This document shows, one piece after another, positions 53,216 through 63,127 of a stretch of 64,000 nucleotides of DNA (the first letter of the stretch is position 1; the number at the start of each line of letters is the position of its first letter). The notes below the pieces were generated by a model, which saw only the letters and a program-made list of their open reading frames with translations, had not been told where the DNA came from and did no database searches. The position numbers and the translations under genes are program-made. The DNA comes from Clostridium sp. (lineage in GTDB: Bacteria > Bacillota > Clostridia > Clostridiales > Clostridiaceae): positions 62,001 through 126,000 of the forward strand of contig JARLHR010000041.1 in the NCBI GenBank assembly GCA_031292145.1, read 5' to 3'.

Positions 53216-53225
53216 GAGTAATAAA

Positions 53226-53624
53226 ATGAATTTTGAATTTTTGGCAATGATTGGACAACTTATTTTAGCTTTAGCAGTAACCTTGGGATTAATGTTTTTA
53301 AGCTTTAAAGTGATGGGATCAAAACTTAATTCTATTAATAATAACAAATATATTAGAATTATTGAGAGAGTTCAAGTAACAAAGGACAATGCTATATTAA
53401 TAGCTAAGATTGGAGAAAAAGGATATGTAATGACTAGCACTTCAGGGCATATGGAAAAATTATCAGAATTATCAGAAGAGGAAATCCGTAGTATTGAAGA
53501 CGATAAGAAAAAAGCAAATGAAGACATAATTAAAAACTATAATCAGTTAATGTTAAAGTCTAAAAAGATTTTTTTAAAGGGATTAAAGAATATAGGATCA
53601 AAGGAAGAGAAGCATGAAAAATAA
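53226..53624 (+). CDS. fliO: Flagellar export protein FliO (FliZ-type)
   Basis: 132 residues: one N-terminal membrane segment (MIGQLILALAVTLGLMFLSF) and a short cytoplasmic domain with IRIIERVQVTKDNAILIAKI, the FliO pattern. FliO helps assemble the FliP ring. Its last 11 bases overlap fliP. Confidence 0.85.
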   Translation: MNFEFLAMIGQLILALAVTLGLMFLSFKVMGSKLNSINNNKYIRIIERVQVTKDNAILIAKIGEKGYVMTSTSGHMEKLSELSEEEIRSIEDDKKKANEDIIKNYNQLMLKSKKIFLKGLKNIGSKEEKHEK

Positions 53625-54393
53625 GAAGAGAAAAATTGCATTTACTCTTATGATGGCTATTGGAATAGTAATGTTTGGTACTATACATGCATATGCCGCT
53701 CCGAGTAGTACAAGCTTACCACAGTTAAATATATCTCTTGGCGATGGTAGTGGAACACCTCAAGATTATGCATCAAGTATTAAAATCTTGATATTTTTTA
53801 CAATTATATCATTATTGCCGTCAATAGTAATAATGATGACAGCTTTTACAAGAATAATTGTAGTATTTTCATTTCTTAAAAGTGCAATGGGAGTACAGCA
53901 GGCTGTTCCAAATCAAATTTTAACAGGATTGGCAATATTTTTGACTCTATTTATTATGCAGCCTGTTTATACTCAAATAAATACAAATGCAATACAACCG
54001 TATTTGGAAAATAAAATCACTCAAGAGCAAGCATATGAAGAAGCTTCGAAACCATTAAAAGAGTTTATGTTAAAACAAACAAGGCAAGATGACTTGAAGC
54101 TGTTTATTGATATTAGCGGAGTTGATCAAACTAATTTAACAAAAGAAAATGTATCGTTCACCAGTTTGATTCCTGCTTTTGCAATAAGTGAATTAAAAAC
54201 AGCATTTCAAATAGGATTTTTGATTTATCTACCTTTTCTTATAATAGATATTGTAGTATCAAGTTTATTGATGTCCATGGGTATGATGATGTTACCACCA
54301 ACAATGGTGTCATTGCCATTTAAATTAATATTATTTGTAATGGTAAATGGATGGTATTTATTAGTGAAATCTTTAATACAGAGTTTTATGTGA
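53614..54393 (+). CDS. fliP: Flagellar export gate protein FliP
   Basis: 259 residues. A cleavable signal peptide (KRKIAFTLMMAIGIVMFGTI, then HAYA) is followed by SSIKILIFFTIISLLPSIVI, MMTAFTRIIVVFSFLKSAMG and four membrane helices. It forms the core of the export gate with FliQ and FliR. Confidence 0.96.
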   Translation: MKNKKRKIAFTLMMAIGIVMFGTIHAYAAPSSTSLPQLNISLGDGSGTPQDYASSIKILIFFTIISLLPSIVIMMTAFTRIIVVFSFLKSAMGVQQAVPNQILTGLAIFLTLFIMQPVYTQINTNAIQPYLENKITQEQAYEEASKPLKEFMLKQTRQDDLKLFIDISGVDQTNLTKENVSFTSLIPAFAISELKTAFQIGFLIYLPFLIIDIVVSSLLMSMGMMMLPPTMVSLPFKLILFVMVNGWYLLVKSLIQSFM

Positions 54394-54404
54394 GGTGAAA
54401 TGGT

Positions 54405-54674
54405 ATGACACAAACAATGCTTAATGCAGTAATTAAAGATACATTAATAACAGCAGCAAAGGTATCAGCGCCTATATTAATAACAGTTCTTGTAGTGGGA
54501 TTAGTTATAAGTATTTTTCAGGCAACAACTCAAATACAGGAACAAACATTAACTTTTATTCCTAAATTGATTGGTGCAGCCGTTGTTGGGATTTTTTTAG
54601 GTCCCTGGATGCTTGAAACAATTATGTCTTTTACCAATAGAATCTTTGATTTAATTACAAGGGTTGTTACATAA
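54405..54674 (+). CDS. fliQ: Flagellar export gate protein FliQ
   Basis: 89 residues, two membrane helices; ISIFQATTQIQEQTLTFIPK is the family loop. Located between fliP and fliR-flhB, as expected. GAGGTGAAA before the ATG. Confidence 0.95.
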   Translation: MTQTMLNAVIKDTLITAAKVSAPILITVLVVGLVISIFQATTQIQEQTLTFIPKLIGAAVVGIFLGPWMLETIMSFTNRIFDLITRVVT

Positions 54675-54688
54675 GGAGGTAAGACAGC

Positions 54689-56533
54689 GTGATAGATACA
54701 GCATACTTTCTTGCATTGTTTTTAATTTTTTTGAGGATAACTTCATATTTTGTTGCTGTTGAAATATTTTTTCCATCAGGGACACCACAAGTTATGCAAG
54801 GAGTATTTGCACTTATACTTTCGTTTGGAATAGTATCAGGTATAGATTATTCTGCATCAATGAATTCAATAGATAATAACTATATTATAGTGTTTTATGC
54901 ATTAAGTGAAATAATGACAGGATTAATATTAGGATATACAACTAATTTAATTTTTCAAGCAGTAAAGTTTGCAGGGGCATGGATGGATATTCATGCAGGT
55001 TTTTCAATGGTATCTATATTAGATCCAGCAAGTAATACAACATCGACTATGTTTGGAAATTTATCTTATTTTGTTTCACTGGTATTCTTTTTTATTATAG
55101 ATGGACAGCATACAGTTATAAACATGTTAGTTGAAAGTGTAAAGATAATACCAATTGGAAGAACTATAGTTTATCAAGAAACTTTAATGGGAGTTATGGA
55201 AACTATTTTTAATTTCTTTACATTAGGTGTTAAAGTTGCAATACCTATGGTACTGATAATTGTAATAACAGATCTATGCCTTGGATTAATTTCAAGGACA
55301 GTACCAACAATTCCAATTATGATTTTTGGTGTACCTATAAAAAATTTATTAGGAGTTACTACATATATTATACTATTACCATTGATGCTAAAGTTAATTG
55401 GTACAGCTATATATAATTTACCGAATATTTTGCGCGATATAATAAATTTAGTGCCAGCAGTTCCATTGGCTTTAATTTTTGCAGGTGATGATAGAACAGA
55501 ACAGGCTACGCCTAAGAAAAAATCAGATTCTAGGAAAAAAGGGCAGATAGCTAGAAGTAAAGATGTTTCAGTTGCAATAACAATGGTTGTTTGTACAATA
55601 CTAATATCTACTTTGTGGGGAATGTTAACAAATGGGTTTAAAGATGTATTAATATATTTTTTACAATTTCCTATGTTAAAGGATTTTAATCAAGGTTCCC
55701 TTTCAAATATAGGACTTACAGTAATTATGAAAGTGGCTAATTACTTATTACCTTTTGCATTACCAATAATGGTTGGTGGTATTGTTGCAAGTTTGCTTCA
55801 AACAGGATTTTTAATAACTATGGAACCATTAAAACCTTCTTTTGGCAAGTTAAATCCTATAACAGGAATGAAAAACATGTTTTCTAAAAGAAGTATTGTA
55901 AGTTTAGGCAAAAATTTACTGGTAATATCTATAGTTTCAATTATAGCTTATAAATATATTTTAGGAAATTATCAAAGCATATTAGGAATTTCTAACCTTT
56001 ATTTACCTTCATTAAGTGAAGAAGTTAAAAATTTAGTGGTAGGAGTTTTTAAGCAAATAAGTATAGTTCTTTTTATTATTGCAGCTATAGATTATTTTCT
56101 TCAAGTTAGAATGCATAATAAAGAAATGAGAATGACTAAACAGGAGATTAAAGATGAATATAAGCAATCAGAAGGAGATCCGCAACTAAAAGGAAAAATT
56201 AAGCAGAGGCAGAGAGAACTTGGAATGAAAAGAATGATGTCCTCTGTTGCTAATGCTACGGTTGTAATAACTAACCCTACCCATTTGGCTATAGCTTTGA
56301 AATATGAAGAAGGTGGAAATATGGAAGCACCTAAGGTGGTAGCTAAAGGAGCAGACTATGTTGCACTTAGAATAAAAAGTTTAGCTAAAGAATGTGAAAT
56401 TCCAGTTATTGAGAATAAGCCCCTAGCAAGACTTATGTACGATAGGGTGGAAATAGATGATGACATACCCCAAGATTTATATCAAGCAGTTGCAGAAGTT
56501 TTAGTTGTAGTGATGAAGCTTAAAAAGAAATAA
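54689..56533 (+). CDS. fliR-flhB: FliR-FlhB fusion, export gate and substrate-specificity switch
   Basis: 614 residues. Residues 1-about 262 are FliR (AYFLALFLIFLRITSYFVAV, SFGIVSGIDY and GAWMDIHAGFSMVSILDP). From about 268 the sequence is FlhB: DDRTEQATPKKKSDSRKKGQ, four membrane helices, and the self-cleavage motif NPTH in VVITNPTHLAIALKYEEGGN. The join lies at about ALIFAGDD with no frameshift or stop, so it is a real fusion, known from several clostridia. GTG start with AAGGAGG. Confidence 0.95.
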   Translation: MIDTAYFLALFLIFLRITSYFVAVEIFFPSGTPQVMQGVFALILSFGIVSGIDYSASMNSIDNNYIIVFYALSEIMTGLILGYTTNLIFQAVKFAGAWMDIHAGFSMVSILDPASNTTSTMFGNLSYFVSLVFFFIIDGQHTVINMLVESVKIIPIGRTIVYQETLMGVMETIFNFFTLGVKVAIPMVLIIVITDLCLGLISRTVPTIPIMIFGVPIKNLLGVTTYIILLPLMLKLIGTAIYNLPNILRDIINLVPAVPLALIFAGDDRTEQATPKKKSDSRKKGQIARSKDVSVAITMVVCTILISTLWGMLTNGFKDVLIYFLQFPMLKDFNQGSLSNIGLTVIMKVANYLLPFALPIMVGGIVASLLQTGFLITMEPLKPSFGKLNPITGMKNMFSKRSIVSLGKNLLVISIVSIIAYKYILGNYQSILGISNLYLPSLSEEVKNLVVGVFKQISIVLFIIAAIDYFLQVRMHNKEMRMTKQEIKDEYKQSEGDPQLKGKIKQRQRELGMKRMMSSVANATVVITNPTHLAIALKYEEGGNMEAPKVVAKGADYVALRIKSLAKECEIPVIENKPLARLMYDRVEIDDDIPQDLYQAVAEVLVVVMKLKKK

Positions 56534-56654
56534 ATTTGGTTAATTAAGTTTTTAATGTCTAAGAAGGAAAAACTCGATTAAACAAGAATATAATAAATAT
56601 AAAAATTATACTTACAAATGAGATTGGGTAATTTTAGAATGGGAGGTTTGAGTT

Positions 56655-58721
56655 TTGGAGTTTGGCGGCAAAAGTCTAAATGTAAAGAATAATTTAGATG
56701 TACTTGTAGCATTTGGTGTTATAACTATAGTTTTAATGATTATAATTCCATTGCCAAAACAACTTATAGATTTACTTTTAGCTTTAAATATAACATTTTC
56801 TATAGTTATAATATTGATTACAATGTTTACAACTAATGTATTACAACTTTCAGTCTTCCCTACTTTATTACTAGTTACTACATTGTTTCGGTTAGCACTT
56901 AACATATCATCTACACGATTAATACTTATCGATGCAGATGCAGGAACAATTATTACGGCTTTTGGTAATTTTGTTATACGGGGGAACTACGTAGTTGGTA
57001 TTATAATATTTTTAATTATATTGGTAATACAATTTATGGTTATTACTAATGGTGCTGGAAGAGTTGCAGAAGTATCTGCAAGATTTACACTTGATGCTAT
57101 GCCAGGTAAACAAATGAGTATTGATGCAGATTTAAATTCTGGATTAATTGATGAAGCAACAGCAAAGCAGAAAAGAAAAGATCTTCAATCAGAAGCAGAT
57201 TTTTACGGGTCTATGGATGGTGCATCTAAATTTGTTAAAGGTGATGCTATAGCAGCGATTATAATCACTATTATAAACATAATAGGTGGAATGATAATTG
57301 GAATAATACAAAAGAATATGAGTGCAGCGACAGCAGCACAAACATATACTATTTTATCTGTTGGTGATGGTCTTGTCAGTCAAGTTCCAGCACTACTTAT
57401 ATCAACAGCTTCAGGTATTTTGGTAACACGTTCAGGCAGTTCTGAAAATTTAGGAAATACATTATCGGCTCAGTTAACAGGTTTTCCTATAGCAACAGGA
57501 ATTGCAAGTGCTATAATGTTATTTTTAGGAATTGTACCTGGTATGCCTAAGATTCCATTTTTTGCAGCATCTTTGGCAATGGGGACATTAACTTATTTAC
57601 TTTATAAAGATGCGGCTGCTAAAGAAATAAAGGAGTTTGTATCAGAAGAGGAAGAAATTATTCAAGCAGAACGTAAAGAACCAGAAAATGTTATGAATTT
57701 AATTTCCGTAGAACCAATGGAAGTGGAAATAGGTTATGGTCTTATTCCACTTGCAGATGAGGCTTCAGGAGGAGATTTACTTCAAAGAATTGCGTCTGTT
57801 AGAAGACAATGTGCTATAGAAATGGGAATTGTGGTTCAACCAATAAGAATTAGAGATAATCTTCAACTTAAAACTAATGAGTACATAATAAAAATTAGAG
57901 GAACTATGGTTGTTTCTTCAGAATTGATGCCAAGTATGCTGCTTTGCATGGATCCGACTGGAGAAAATTCAGATATACCAGGAATAAAAACCGTTGAACC
58001 AACTTTTGGTCTTCCTGCGGTTTGGATTAATAAGGATCAAAGAGAAGAAGCAGAAATTAAGGGATTAACAGTAGTTGATCCAACAACAGTTATGGTAACA
58101 CACTTAACTGAAACTATAAAAAATCATTCTTATGAATTACTTGGAAGACAAGAGGTTAAACTGATTGTTGAAAATGCAAAAGAAAAATATAGTGCAGTTG
58201 TTGAAGAACTAATACCAGACTTATTAACAATTGGAGAACTTCAAAAAGTCTTACAAAATTTACTTAGAGAAAAAGTACCAATTAAGGATATTGCTACAAT
58301 AATGGAATCCTTAGCTGATAACTCAAAGAACACTAGAGATTTGGAAGTTTTAACTGAATATGTTAGATTTGCATTAGCCAGAACTATTTGTAATCAAATA
58401 GTTGATGAAAATAGGACAATTACGGTGGTAACCTTAGAACCTAGTATAGAAGATATAATAGCTAATAATACACAAAAATCTGTACAAGGATCTTTCCCAA
58501 CAGTAGATCCAGATACAACTACTAGGATACTTACAGGGATTAAAAATACTGTTGAATCAGTCTATTTTTATAATAATCAGCCAATTGTATTGGTTTCTCC
58601 AAATATAAGGCCTGTGTTTAGAAAATTAATTGAAATGGTATTTCCGCATATTATGGTGCTCTCCTTAAATGAAGTACCAAATGATGTTCAAATTAATAGT
58701 GAAGGAGTCATAAGAATTTAG
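56655..58721 (+). CDS. flhA: Flagellar export gate protein FlhA
   Basis: 688 residues, about eight membrane helices in the first 330 (AFGVITIVLMIIIPLPKQLI onward), then the cytoplasmic docking domain. RVAEVSARFTLDAMPGKQMS and DLNSGLIDEATAKQKR are the FHIPEP-type family motifs. TTG start with GGGAGG about 8 bases before. Followed without gap by flhF. Confidence 0.96.
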   Translation: MEFGGKSLNVKNNLDVLVAFGVITIVLMIIIPLPKQLIDLLLALNITFSIVIILITMFTTNVLQLSVFPTLLLVTTLFRLALNISSTRLILIDADAGTIITAFGNFVIRGNYVVGIIIFLIILVIQFMVITNGAGRVAEVSARFTLDAMPGKQMSIDADLNSGLIDEATAKQKRKDLQSEADFYGSMDGASKFVKGDAIAAIIITIINIIGGMIIGIIQKNMSAATAAQTYTILSVGDGLVSQVPALLISTASGILVTRSGSSENLGNTLSAQLTGFPIATGIASAIMLFLGIVPGMPKIPFFAASLAMGTLTYLLYKDAAAKEIKEFVSEEEEIIQAERKEPENVMNLISVEPMEVEIGYGLIPLADEASGGDLLQRIASVRRQCAIEMGIVVQPIRIRDNLQLKTNEYIIKIRGTMVVSSELMPSMLLCMDPTGENSDIPGIKTVEPTFGLPAVWINKDQREEAEIKGLTVVDPTTVMVTHLTETIKNHSYELLGRQEVKLIVENAKEKYSAVVEELIPDLLTIGELQKVLQNLLREKVPIKDIATIMESLADNSKNTRDLEVLTEYVRFALARTICNQIVDENRTITVVTLEPSIEDIIANNTQKSVQGSFPTVDPDTTTRILTGIKNTVESVYFYNNQPIVLVSPNIRPVFRKLIEMVFPHIMVLSLNEVPNDVQINSEGVIRI

Positions 58722-60047
58722 ATGATTATAAAAAAATATCTTGTGAAAGACATGAATGAGGGATTGACAAGGATTAGATATGAATTGGGGAAAGATGCTA
58801 TTATTATAAGCCAAAGAAAAGTCAGGAAGCCTGGCTTTAAGGGTTTATTTTTAAAAAAGGTACTGGAAGTTACAGCAGCTGTTGAAAATTCAACTGATCG
58901 CGAAAAGGAAAATAAAAGTTTAAAACAAGATAGGAATTATTATAAAGAAAAAGATGAAGACGAAGATTTTAAAAATTCACTAGAAAGTATAAAAAAGCTA
59001 ATGCAAGATGAGGTGTTATTTACTCAAGACAAAGTAAAATCTATCGAACAAAAAAAGATTGATACGCTACAGGATAAAATATTAGAGCATAATTATAAGG
59101 TGGAAAAGGAAACGCCAAAAAATGATTATAAAATAAGTAAGGAAAGTTTTGGGGAATCTGAGAAAGATGCTGAAAAAATACAGTCTATAAAGAGTGCAGG
59201 CAGAGAAAACAAGGATTTAGAAGCTATACATAAAGAAGTAAGTGAATTAAAAAATTTATTAAACAAAGTAATAAAAACTGATTCCAATTGGGAAAATTCC
59301 AATAGTCTTTTGCAGGAAAAGTTAAAGCATTTAGATATTGATGAAGAACTTCAAGAGGATATTATCAATGAAATTGCTAATTCAGATATCGATGAGATTG
59401 AGGCTTTAAGAGATGTTTTTGAAAGAGATATTTTAGTATCAAGACAAAATTTAAGTGGTCGCGTTGTGCTAGTTGGGCCTACAGGAGTAGGAAAAACAAC
59501 TACGATAGCAAAACTTGCAGGAAGACTTGCACTTGTTGAAAGAAAGAAAGTTGGTTTAATAACTGTAGATACATATAGAATTGGGGCTATAGAACAACTT
59601 AAAACTTATGCTGAAATTATGAATATTCCATTTAAAGTAGTAATAACCATGAAAGAAATGGAGGCTGCAATTGAAGACATGAAGGAGTGCGATGTTATAC
59701 TTATAGATACAACTGGAAGAAGTAGTAAAAATGCTATGCAAATTTCAGAACTTAGAGCTTTTGTTCAGAAGGCTAATCCTAATCATGTTAATATGGTAAT
59801 AAGTGCTACTACTAAAAATAGTGATATAAAAAGTATACTAAGAGGTTATGCTGAACTTGAATATAACAATATTATTATTACAAAACTTGATGAAACTACT
59901 GTATATGGATCTTTATATAATATAGCCAAGTTTTCCAATAAGCCAGTTAGCTTTGTAACAACAGGACAAAATGTTCCTGATGATATATTGGTTCCTACAA
60001 AAGAAGAAATTACAAGTTTCATCCTAGGGGAGGAAATTTTATGCTAG
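58722..60047 (+). CDS. flhF: SRP-type GTPase FlhF
   Basis: 441 residues. A short N-terminal B domain and a charged linker (about 60-190), then the NG GTPase: VVLVGPTGVGKTTTIAKLAG (G1), VDTYRIGAIEQL, DTTGRSSKN (G3), TKLDET (G4). FlhF sets flagellar position and number. ATG begins right after the flhA stop. Confidence 0.94.
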   Translation: MIIKKYLVKDMNEGLTRIRYELGKDAIIISQRKVRKPGFKGLFLKKVLEVTAAVENSTDREKENKSLKQDRNYYKEKDEDEDFKNSLESIKKLMQDEVLFTQDKVKSIEQKKIDTLQDKILEHNYKVEKETPKNDYKISKESFGESEKDAEKIQSIKSAGRENKDLEAIHKEVSELKNLLNKVIKTDSNWENSNSLLQEKLKHLDIDEELQEDIINEIANSDIDEIEALRDVFERDILVSRQNLSGRVVLVGPTGVGKTTTIAKLAGRLALVERKKVGLITVDTYRIGAIEQLKTYAEIMNIPFKVVITMKEMEAAIEDMKECDVILIDTTGRSSKNAMQISELRAFVQKANPNHVNMVISATTKNSDIKSILRGYAELEYNNIIITKLDETTVYGSLYNIAKFSNKPVSFVTTGQNVPDDILVPTKEEITSFILGEEILC

Positions 60048-60895
60048 ATCAAGCTGAAGCTTTACGAAAATTAATTAATGAAGAAGAAAGTAGGAATACT
60101 ACCACTAAAATTATTACAGTAACTTCAGGTAAAGGCGGGGTGGGAAAAAGTAATTTTGTTGTAAATCTAGCTATAACGCTTCAGAATAAAGGAAAAAAAG
60201 TCTTAATATTTGATGCGGATTTAGGAATGGGAAATGATGATGTATTGATGGGATTATATCCCAAGCACAATATCTTTGATATAGTATTTACCGGGCTCGA
60301 AATAAAGGATATAATTGTAGAAGCAACTAATGGAGTGAATTTAATTCCAGCTGGATCCGCGCTAAGTAAAGCTCAAGATCTAAATGAAAGTCAAAGGGAA
60401 AGTTTTCTGAAAAAACTTGAAACTTTAGATGAGTATGATTATATATTAATGGATACAGGAGCGGGGGTTAATAGAGATGTACTATCGTTTATTGCGGCTT
60501 CTGAAGAATTAATTATTATAACTACTCCTGAACCGACCTCTTTGACAGATGGATATAGCCTAATTAAAGCAACGGACCACTATAAACTAAAAACTAAAGC
60601 AAAAATTGTAGTTAATAAAGCGTTCACTAAAGAAGAAGGCGAAGAAACCTTTAGAAAATTTGATAGGGCTGTTAGCAAGTTTTTGAAAATAAATATTGAA
60701 TATTTGGGGTGTATACTGGAAGATAAGAAATTAGTTCAAAGCGTAAGGCAACAAAAACCTTTTGTGGTATTGTATCCTAATTGTAATGCTTCTAATGATA
60801 TAGAAAATATAGCAATGAAGCTTATGGGGCAAGAAGAGAATTCTTCAAGTGGGGCAAAAGGATTGTTTAAAAGATTATTCAATATTTTTTCGTAG
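60041..60895 (+). CDS. flhG: MinD-like ATPase FlhG (YlxH)
   Basis: 284 residues. Deviant Walker A is VTSGKGGVGKSNFVVNLAI; DADLGMGNDDVLMG and YILMDTGAGVNRDVLSF follow. FlhG activates FlhF GTPase and limits flagellar number. It overlaps flhF by 7 bases. The C-terminal amphipathic end (GLFKRLFNIF) suits membrane binding. Confidence 0.94.
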   Translation: MLDQAEALRKLINEEESRNTTTKIITVTSGKGGVGKSNFVVNLAITLQNKGKKVLIFDADLGMGNDDVLMGLYPKHNIFDIVFTGLEIKDIIVEATNGVNLIPAGSALSKAQDLNESQRESFLKKLETLDEYDYILMDTGAGVNRDVLSFIAASEELIIITTPEPTSLTDGYSLIKATDHYKLKTKAKIVVNKAFTKEEGEETFRKFDRAVSKFLKINIEYLGCILEDKKLVQSVRQQKPFVVLYPNCNASNDIENIAMKLMGQEENSSSGAKGLFKRLFNIFS

Positions 60896-60907
60896 GAGGG
60901 CTAAAAA

Positions 60908-61549
60908 GTGAATAATTTAAACCTAGAAGTTAATGACCGAATTGAAGTAATGTCACAGGAAAAGGCATATAAAGCACTAATTCTGGATATAGATGAGGAA
61001 TTTATAACGGTAAATTTACCAGTATGTAATGGAGAGTACTTAATTTTAGATAAAGGTGAAGTTATAGTGATTAATTCTTCCGTAGATGAGGGCGGATGCT
61101 ATAGTTTCTCTTGTAAGATAATTTCAAGAGGTAAAGAGGGAAATATCATATATTATAAAATGTCCAAACCTTTTAATGTGACTAAAATACAAAGAAGAAA
61201 CTCTTTTAGAGTTGAATTAATAAAGGAAGTAGAATATAAGATAATTACTGGTGCGAAAGAAAACGACATTGATGGGATACCTTATAAGAATGGATTAATG
61301 GTAGACTTAAGTGCTGGTGGTGCAAAACTTAAAATAAAAGAACCAATAAAGTTAGAAGAATTAGTTTTATTAAATCTAAAATTAAATAACATTGAATGTG
61401 AAATTAAATGTGAAATTGTAAGGATTGATAATACTCCAGATAAAGAGATATTATGTGGATTGAAATTTATAGATATTCTACCAGTGCAGACTGAAAAGAT
61501 TATTAAAGAACTATTTGAGATAATAAGAAGGCGAAGGGCTAATTTGTAG
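60908..61549 (+). CDS. ycgR: PilZ-domain protein, flagellar brake type (YcgR/YpfA-like)
   Basis: 213 residues. N-terminal YcgR-type domain (NDRIEVMSQEKAYKALILDI) and PilZ domain with the cyclic-di-GMP motifs IQRRNSFRVEL (RxxxR) and VDLSAGGAKLKI (D/NxSxxG). The protein should slow or alter motor output when cyclic di-GMP is high. GTG start with AGGAGGG before it. Confidence 0.92.
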   Translation: MNNLNLEVNDRIEVMSQEKAYKALILDIDEEFITVNLPVCNGEYLILDKGEVIVINSSVDEGGCYSFSCKIISRGKEGNIIYYKMSKPFNVTKIQRRNSFRVELIKEVEYKIITGAKENDIDGIPYKNGLMVDLSAGGAKLKIKEPIKLEELVLLNLKLNNIECEIKCEIVRIDNTPDKEILCGLKFIDILPVQTEKIIKELFEIIRRRRANL

Positions 61550-61608
61550 ATTTTAAATGTGTATTAGGTGTCAAAGATACGAGAGAAAATGGGGAGGTAA
61601 TAAAGGGT

Positions 61609-62340
61609 ATGCAGCCGTTGAGAAGTGATGTTGATGGAAAAGAGCAAATAGTACAAGAATATATTCCACTAGTAAAGTATATTGCCTCAAGAGTTATGTT
61701 TGGTAAAAACAAGTATATGGAGTATGAAGATTTAGTTAGTTATGGCATGATTGGACTTATGGATGCTTTTAATAAGTTTGACAATACCAAAGGTATGAAA
61801 TTTTCATCTTATGCATCCATAAGAATTAAGGGTGCTATGATAGATGAATTGAGAAAAAATAGACCTATATCTAAAGGAGCTATGGATAAATTAAATAAAT
61901 ACAATAAAGCAATTGACAATTTGCAAATTGAGTTATTAAGAGAGCCTACAAATGATGAAATAGCAAAGCATTTACAAATATCATCAAGTGAAGTGGCGGA
62001 GATTGAAAATTGCATAAATTATATTTCCATGGTGTCATTAGAAAATGTGATTTATTCAGATGAGGAAGATGTTAATCTTATTGGAATTATAGAAGATAAG
62101 AATAGTCCAAGTCCGGATACATATTTGCAGGATAAAGAGCAGCTGGAGATTTTAACTAAGGCAATTGAGTTACTTAAAGAAAAAGATAGAACAATACTAA
62201 ATCTTTATTATTACGAAGGTCTAACCTTAAAGGAAATAGGTACAGTATTAAGTGTATCTGAATCTAGAGTTTGTCAATTACATAGTAGAGCTATCAGTAG
62301 TTTAAGAGAATGTATGAAAAAACTACATTACATATATTAA
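61609..62340 (+). CDS. fliA: Flagellar sigma factor FliA (sigma-28)
   Basis: 243 residues. Regions 2-4 of sigma-28 are plain: YIASRVMFGKNKYMEYEDLV, DAFNKFDNTKGMKFSSYASI, RIKGAMIDELRKNRPISKGA, and the region 4 helix-turn-helix EGLTLKEIGTVLSVSESRVC. It should read the TAAA-N15-CGATAA promoters found here and is held by FlgM. GGGGAGGTAA before the ATG. Confidence 0.97.
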   Translation: MQPLRSDVDGKEQIVQEYIPLVKYIASRVMFGKNKYMEYEDLVSYGMIGLMDAFNKFDNTKGMKFSSYASIRIKGAMIDELRKNRPISKGAMDKLNKYNKAIDNLQIELLREPTNDEIAKHLQISSSEVAEIENCINYISMVSLENVIYSDEEDVNLIGIIEDKNSPSPDTYLQDKEQLEILTKAIELLKEKDRTILNLYYYEGLTLKEIGTVLSVSESRVCQLHSRAISSLRECMKKLHYIY

Positions 62341-62352
62341 CCGAGGTGTTTT

Positions 62353-62931
62353 ATGCCATTAATATTATTAGTAATAGGATTAGGTTTAATAATATATAAT
62401 TATCGTGCTATCAAGAAAGAAGAAAAAATGAAGCAAGGCAAAAATGAGTTGGGTATTTCTTTTAAAAGAGTGTTTGAAGATAATAAAGAAGAATTAGATG
62501 ATTACAAGATAGAAATTGGCAGTCTAAGAAAAGATATAGCTGAAAGTCTTACTGAATTGCAAGAAGAAATTTTAGAAATAAAAAATAATGTAAATATGCT
62601 TAAGAAAAATGAAAAATTATTCGAAAATAAAGAAGATATAGCAAATATTTATTTTTCAGATGATGAATACAATAATGAAGATGATAATTTAACCGAAGGC
62701 AGTGATGAAACTTCTAAAGTTAATTCTGAAGTAGATGCAGATCTACAGGAGGATTTTGAAATGAACGCTGGAGTGGTATCAGAAATTGACTTTTCAGAAC
62801 AATTAAACAGCAGTAAGACACAAAATATAAGAAAACTTTTAGAAGATGGATTTACAGAAGAGAAAATATGTCATGAATTATCTGTTAGCAAGGGGGAAGT
62901 ACTATTAGTAAGAGGTTTATTCAAAAAATAA
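62353..62931 (+). CDS. Membrane-anchored coiled-coil protein after fliA (SwrB-like position)
   Basis: 192 residues. One N-terminal membrane helix (PLILLVIGLGLIIYNYRAIK), an acidic coiled-coil middle, and a small C-terminal helical motif NIRKLLEDGFTEEKICHELS resembling DUF6115/helix-turn-helix ends. Its place after fliA parallels swrB after sigD in Bacillus, but direct homology is not clear by eye. Confidence 0.65.
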   Translation: MPLILLVIGLGLIIYNYRAIKKEEKMKQGKNELGISFKRVFEDNKEELDDYKIEIGSLRKDIAESLTELQEEILEIKNNVNMLKKNEKLFENKEDIANIYFSDDEYNNEDDNLTEGSDETSKVNSEVDADLQEDFEMNAGVVSEIDFSEQLNSSKTQNIRKLLEDGFTEEKICHELSVSKGEVLLVRGLFKK

Positions 62932-62951
62932 GAAATAAAATATTGTTTTTA

Positions 62952-63125
62952 ATGGATAAAAAGATTTTATTAGGAATAGGAATAGGACTTGTCTTAGGAG
63001 TTGCATGTATGTTTTGGTATAAATATACCGTAAATATGTCAGATAGTCAAATAGAAGAAAAAGCAAGAGGATTAGGCATGATTTACCCAAGTGAAAGTAA
63101 ATCAATCTTAAAGGGAGGGGAATAG
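62952..63125 (+). CDS. Small single-pass membrane protein
   Basis: 57 residues. MDKKILLGIGIGLVLGVACM is a membrane helix; SQIEEKARGLGMIYPSE resembles the short MltG/YceG-like proteins of clostridial flagellar operons. ATG 62952 is chosen; TTG 62943 is an alternative. No strong ribosome site is visible, so translation may be coupled to the gene before. Confidence 0.55.
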   Translation: MDKKILLGIGIGLVLGVACMFWYKYTVNMSDSQIEEKARGLGMIYPSESKSILKGGE

Positions 63126-63127
63126 TA

